Assembly: GCF_910592395.1 (NCBI RefSeq)
Contig: NC_088309.1
Span: forward strand, 20,028,599-20,092,598
From: Lineus longissimus
Taxonomy: Eukaryota > Nemertea > Pilidiophora > Heteronemertea > Lineidae
DNA: 64,000 nucleotides
Reading direction: 5' to 3'
Both the position numbers and the translations under genes were made by a program. The number at the start of each line of letters is the position of its first letter. The stretch's first letter is position 1. Under the pieces are notes generated by a model. It was given only the letters and a program-made list of their open reading frames with translations, searched no databases and was not told the origin of the DNA. This document shows, one piece after another, positions 58,757-64,000 of this stretch.

Positions 58757-61700
58757 CACGTAGTCCCTATACGCATTGACGACAATCAAAGCCATTTCGG
58801 AAATTCTTCTTAAATTCACATTGCAAATAAATTCATATCATCCATTTGGCCTCATGTCCTAGATCAACATAAGCGTTTCACGCGGCGTTTATCTCACGTG
58901 ACAATTGTCGTAACGATGTCAGTGTTGCCCATGAGCCAAGACATTGTGCGTGAAACGCGGTTTGAATGGCCTTAATGGAACGAGAAAGGTGTGACATGAA
59001 CTGCTGCATACTACCCTAATAAACTGGAATTTGTCATTCGAAAATTAAAGAAAATATTTCCCAGATACACACAGAAACGTTATGTGACGGTTAGGAAACT
59101 GATAAAACAACTTTGTTTGAATATATTATCTTATTTTGTATACACAGGCGTTCATCTGCTGCGTGATAAAGATCCAAAAGATTACTGATTTCGAGTGCAG
59201 AGCGGCGATGATTTAATGGAAACGCCATATATGACACTCCCCAGCGCGGTATTTCAGTTTTTATTAACTCCCAAGTCGGCTATTATCCAATAAGATAAAT
59301 TGAAATGTTTCCATTTGGTGAACCAGCACATTTCCGCATCACGTGCCGCCTCCATCGGATCGGACATGGTTCATCCCGTGATTGGTTACCGAAAGGTCCT
59401 TGTCCTTAGGAATTTTAACAGAGAATGCCATCGGGCAATACTGGCCGATATTGGCATGATTAGACTCCAGTGTACGCAGGGGATGGTCGTGATATATGAA
59501 TTGTCTCATTAGCTGACGACAGGCAGCGATTCTGCGGGGCATGCAATTCAATCATGAACATAACTTGAGACACAGCTTGGACTCCGGGGACGTCACATGG
59601 TGGGTCTGTCAATGAGGGCGACTGATCCCAGCACGTACGTATTTGCTTGATATTTGGGTTCAAAGCAACTCGAGCAGACAAGACCAATAATGGTCGCCAC
59701 TTGGTGGCTCGCCAATTACCTGCCAAGTGCTTCGTTACAGCTGCTGCATTTCCACGTCCACGTTAAAGGTGATCAATGCAATTCTAAATAACTCTTCCAT
59801 TGGGCAAATATCACGATTTTCCGTTATCCCTATTGTCATAAGATCCGCGGTCAAGCCTGGAGTACAATTATCGACGTCTGAGACTTGGGGGAAAATGAAC
59901 AATAAAACTCGATGTGAGAGGGCTATCAGTCATATCTTTGACCTCGACTTCGTGCCATCGAACACAGCAACCGCAAATCGATGACGCATAAAAGTTGATC
60001 GTTAAATCGAGATAGAGGCGTTGACTTTGTTTTAAAGAAATCCAGTCGCAATTCATGCCGACTTACCGGCGGTGTGTTGATCCTAAATGTGGACGCACAG
60101 CGCCGGTAGATCGGCATGTTCGGTGGGGAGGGGTTCTGCAGAGATACTAAACCATTTTTCTCCACATATTTTGCTATCCTCCGTTAGGAGAGACACTTGT
60201 CACCCAGAAATGTAGGACAGCAGGCCGGCTGGACCAGGTGAGCTGGCATTAGACCAAGCAAGAGGCGTCTAAAATTACTCAATTCATATTGTCTTCCACC
60301 GTCAGAGACCCAAATATAGGTCTGACAACTTTGAACAGCTATTCTTATCTCAAGTAGGAGCAATCTACTTTATCCTTTTATGAGAATATCGAACCACAAT
60401 GTTGGCGCTTTGTAAGCACAATTTATTGTCTATTGACACTGTGGGATGACTTTGTGGCCACGTGATCCAATAACTATCATGATGTTTACATTCGCAAACT
60501 AGTTATCCCTGGTCATTAAAGATACAGCGTGTCACAAAAAGTCTCTCTGCCTGTTCAACCACCGCAGGGGAACGACCATCCTCAAAAACCAGAGTCTGAG
60601 TCGTATCCTCCTCCCCTCGCACACGTTACTGACATGACTGAGCTCGGTCGTTAGTGCTGAGTGTTGGCCTGGGTTCAGGATAGGGAACAGCATTTCCTAA
60701 ACCATTATAGATGTCTTGCCTTTTCAAAGCTTCAAAGAATAATCTTTCTGTGAGTGCACAGTCTCGTACTGATGATAAAAAAAATACCGATAAAACATGA
60801 AGCAAATCAGGAGTCAAATGAGATTCAAACTGAGTCGTCATCATGAAAAGTTGATACATTAATCACAAAAATCCATTAGATCTAGGTGATACAACTAGTG
60901 TAAATGGATTTCCGCACATTGCTCTGAGTGTCAAACGTCTGTTTCTGTTAAATAAGACTGATGGTTCATACTTTTTATGTCATTGACGCCAAACACCATG
61001 GTGGTTCGATAGTTCTCTCACTTTCAGAAGTAAAAGCTTTTTGAGCTTTTGAAAAAGTTCTTATGATTTTCGACAAACACAAATATGACTCCGTCGGGGT
61101 TTTTCGGCGAAATGAAAACCTTAAGACTTTTGCAGAATCATAAAAGCCATGAAGTGTGTTTCTTTTTACCGAACAACTTCGTCATCAATCCAATGGATTA
61201 GCCTTATACTTGAGTTTGGTACACTGATTCACGCGGTTCATCAATCAATAACTGAAAATAACATCATGTTTTATATTCTCCTTCTCCTCAGATATTGCAT
61301 GTACCAGCATGCAGTGTATGCATTATTAGAGTCTTTCGAATAATCATTTACATAATTTATTGGAAAGACTCTGGTAAAATCGTGTACTGTACTTTAAAAA
61401 ATCAGTAGTTCTTCCAAGGGTATTAATCAAGTCGGCAGATTGCTTTGTATATATACACCAACATCGAAGTAGCTTCTCAGCGTGAAGAGCTGATTTGCCA
61501 AGTATATCAGGCCAGATATAGGTGCAATTTAGACTGTTTTATTTCGCGGTCTTGTGAAATTGCAACTTTTTGCTTACTTTAGCGTTTTGACAAACGGTAA
61601 TTTCAATAATAAATAATCATGACATTGTTGGCCAAATTATCGAGAAAAGAGACGAATTGACCTCACTGGATTATCAAAGGAAAACAACTATACAAGAACA

Positions 61701-64000
61701 CCAATAATGTGAAAAATTTGGTCAGTTGAGTTTCCAATTATCACCAGTGGTAGCCGATAATTGAGGTTATATCAAATATAGATTGCTTGGTAAAAGGAAT
61801 TGGGGTTACCTCCAGCTTAATTAGATCTCACAATAATTGCCTTAAATGTGTTTAAGAAGCACTTGTGGTAAACAATAAAGAAATACTATCCAATTAACCT
61901 GAGAAACTACACGTATGAGTAACTGATACCCGCCAAGGTCCTTTTGTCCGCTGTGCGAAAATTACTTGGCCGATTTCTTCAAAGTTTGTTTTTGCTTAAA
62001 TCTAACTAAGCTTGGGACTCAAGACTTTATTTCAGTCACCATGGTTACGAAATAAAGTTTTGGTATGTATTCGTGTACATTGACGCAGTGCATTCATATT
62101 GACCGACATTTTCCGCTCTGTACCGCTTATTGGTAAAATTTGATGAAATCTTTCAGGTTATTTTTTCATGTATCTCCTCGAATGTGACAGTTTCGTTTTG
62201 AAATTCGGAGTAAGGGTAATGTATTATAGGTGCTGTCAGGAGGAAATAATGTTATTTCTCTTGGTGCTGTCAACCTTTTTTCCTTAGAGTGCACATCCTA
62301 CTCACTTTGTTTACCGGTTTAATGAAAGATCTGTCAAAGAGAAACAAATCACGTCAAATTCTAATCGAAATTGGATCTTGATGAGATCCAGGGTAGAGCA
62401 CATGTGGTTTTCCTTTGTAGAGGAGTTCGCAATTAGCATTTTGGTGATTTTCAAAGACTTATCGCAGACACAGTATATCTATGGTGACTTGTTGCAAACA
62501 AATACGTCGAGGTTCCGCTTTTTACCGTGCAAAAGAAGAAGCCCCACATTGACTAAGCCATTTTTCTCAAAGGCTTTTAAACGGAAATACTTGTATTTGC
62601 CTCTCTAGCGATCGGAGTTTACAATTGTATGTCCTCTTTATGGTAGATTTACTAACAAACTGTAGCGATGCTGAATGGTCGTATTTGTTCAGTTCTCTGA
62701 TTAAAAAAATGGATAAAAAGGCCAACAGCTCCCAATTCATCCATCAAGGAGTCTATAGGCCTGTGGTGTAAATAAACCTCATCCATTTTGCTGAAACCAC
62801 TTTGCATCATCTCAGGATCCAACAATCTCAACTCACAAAAAGACATCATCCATTAGCCGGATGTCTCCAAGCAATGCCGCGCTCGTTCTGGTGGTGGTAA
62901 TCACTACAAATCGCCACTTTTAAAACTAAAGCACACATTTAATGGCTACTTCAAACGTTACGATAATTACTGGAGTCTGGGGACGAATTTATTCGCGTCT
63001 CCTGATAAAGTAGTAAGAACGCTGTTGTGTCCTGCAGGCAACAATTTTTTATCATGAGGTTAAATCAAGAGGAAATGCATAACTAAAAGAGAACCACTTA
63101 ATTGTCACTTTCTGAGATATGAACCGTGTAACCAAAAAGGAAGCTGAGTGCTCTATACTCCAAAATCTCAACTATACCGTTAAGATACCTAACTACAATC
63201 ATCAACCTATATACTCCTGCTCTGATGCCGTAAAGGGAGTCTAGGCAAGATCCAAGGAAACGAGGAAAACATTTTGTGCTGTATAAAATACCCCCTCCCC
63301 TCAGCCACGCCCATGCATGCAATTGTGCATTATACTGTCTGCCAAAGATATCAAATTTGACCTATCGTCCTCCCATAAAGACATAACCACTCTTGTCGAT
63401 AATTTAAGCATAAATCCTGCCATTCTTATCTCGTGTTTAGACAGCTTCAGAATATTGATCAGTTTCATTAAAAAGGGAATTGTTCCGGTCATCGAACCGG
63501 GTTACTTCGTACGATTGGATCTTGGCGGCTTCACGGGGCTTGTACTGTCTAAAGATGATGTATCGTTCTCATCAATTACACCTAAAGCTTAAGGAAATCA
63601 GAACATCTTTCGCATTCGTAAAGTCGCATTCAACACTGCACCAATCGCCTTTGGATTTTAGCAAGAAAGGTTGAGTTCACTGGCCGCTGTTCAGGGAGAT
63701 CAATGACAGTGGTTAAAACGCCGGGAATAGTAATGAGACCTTGAAAGAAGAAATGAAATGGCCAGGGCCATTGTGCTCACCTCTTGTGAAGGGAAGATGG
63801 ATGAAGCATTAGCATGGTTTTAAATGTAAGAAAGAAATGAAGTAATGTTTTACAATGAAATTACATGAGTGACAAAATAATGCGTAAGTTGAATTTAATT
63901 GAGGTTACTACAGGTATGACAAAGCAGAGTAGACAATTTTGTGATCTGACCAGTAATTGTCTATTATATCGACCAAGTCAATAGTGGCAGATGGAGTAGG
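58757..64000. other. Gene-poor intergenic DNA to the window end
   Basis: No exon chain, RNA gene or recognisable protein was found. ORFs are all below ~95 codons and lack motifs. A 10-bp perfect hairpin (AGAGTCTTTC / GAAAGACTCT) lies at 61328-61372. TATAAAATA near 63283 is followed by a 91-codon ORF at 63317, but neither has support. Confidence 0.5.

Noticed and set aside
63283-63592. TATAAAATA followed by a 91-codon ORF
   Set aside because: The peptide shows no conserved motif, and a TATA-like word is expected by chance in AT-rich DNA.
1-64000. CRISPR arrays, operons, rRNA or functional tRNA genes
   Set aside because: None seen. The window is eukaryotic, and all tRNA-like stretches are SINE or transposon relics.

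Overview
This is a piece of an animal nuclear genome, most likely a marine invertebrate. The genes have many short exons, every intron I placed is GT-AG, intergenic DNA is AT-rich and full of small DNA transposons and tRNA-derived SINEs, and the proteins are metazoan (axonemal dynein, TM2D3, SWEET, a class A GPCR). The repeat content and the gene mix fit a lophotrochozoan or a non-vertebrate deuterostome. I cannot fix the phylum from sequence alone.

Layout, left to right. Positions 254-3906 (+) hold the last five exons of a SWEET/SLC50-type sugar transporter whose first exon lies off the left edge or is not recognisable. A piggyBac-like remnant and a small TA-flanked MITE sit in its introns. 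Positions 3907-8496 are intergenic, with a degenerate tandem repeat and a pogo/Tc1-like element of about 1 kb. TM2D3 (-) occupies 8497-10982 in five exons. A gap of 403 bp separates it from DNAH10 (+), which runs from 11386 to 45378. I could place 61 coding exons with continuous reading phase, giving 4,657 residues: tail, linker, six AAA modules, stalk with microtubule-binding domain, and C-terminal domain.

From 47.05 to 52.34 kb there is an array of an ~86-bp repeat. It is interrupted by a 297-bp MITE with 45-bp perfect terminal inverted repeats and by a ~2.5-kb element with hAT-like ends. An intronless class A peptide-type GPCR (-) lies at 53788-54864. The last 9 kb has no gene I can support. 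It holds three diverged ~200-bp tandem units, a ~21-bp minisatellite, and a foldback-like element (57723-58748) whose ends are opposed arrays of a ~15-bp repeat flanked by an 8-bp direct duplication.

The genes do not form one pathway. The clearest regulatory relationship is head-to-head TM2D3/DNAH10: the shared gap carries a perfect forkhead (FOXJ1-type) core close to an RFX-like half-site, which fits ciliary control of DNAH10. I found no new biochemical system. The most unusual material is the nested transposon/satellite structure at 47-52 kb, the foldback-like element, and a possible unannotated 30-residue cassette exon in DNAH10.
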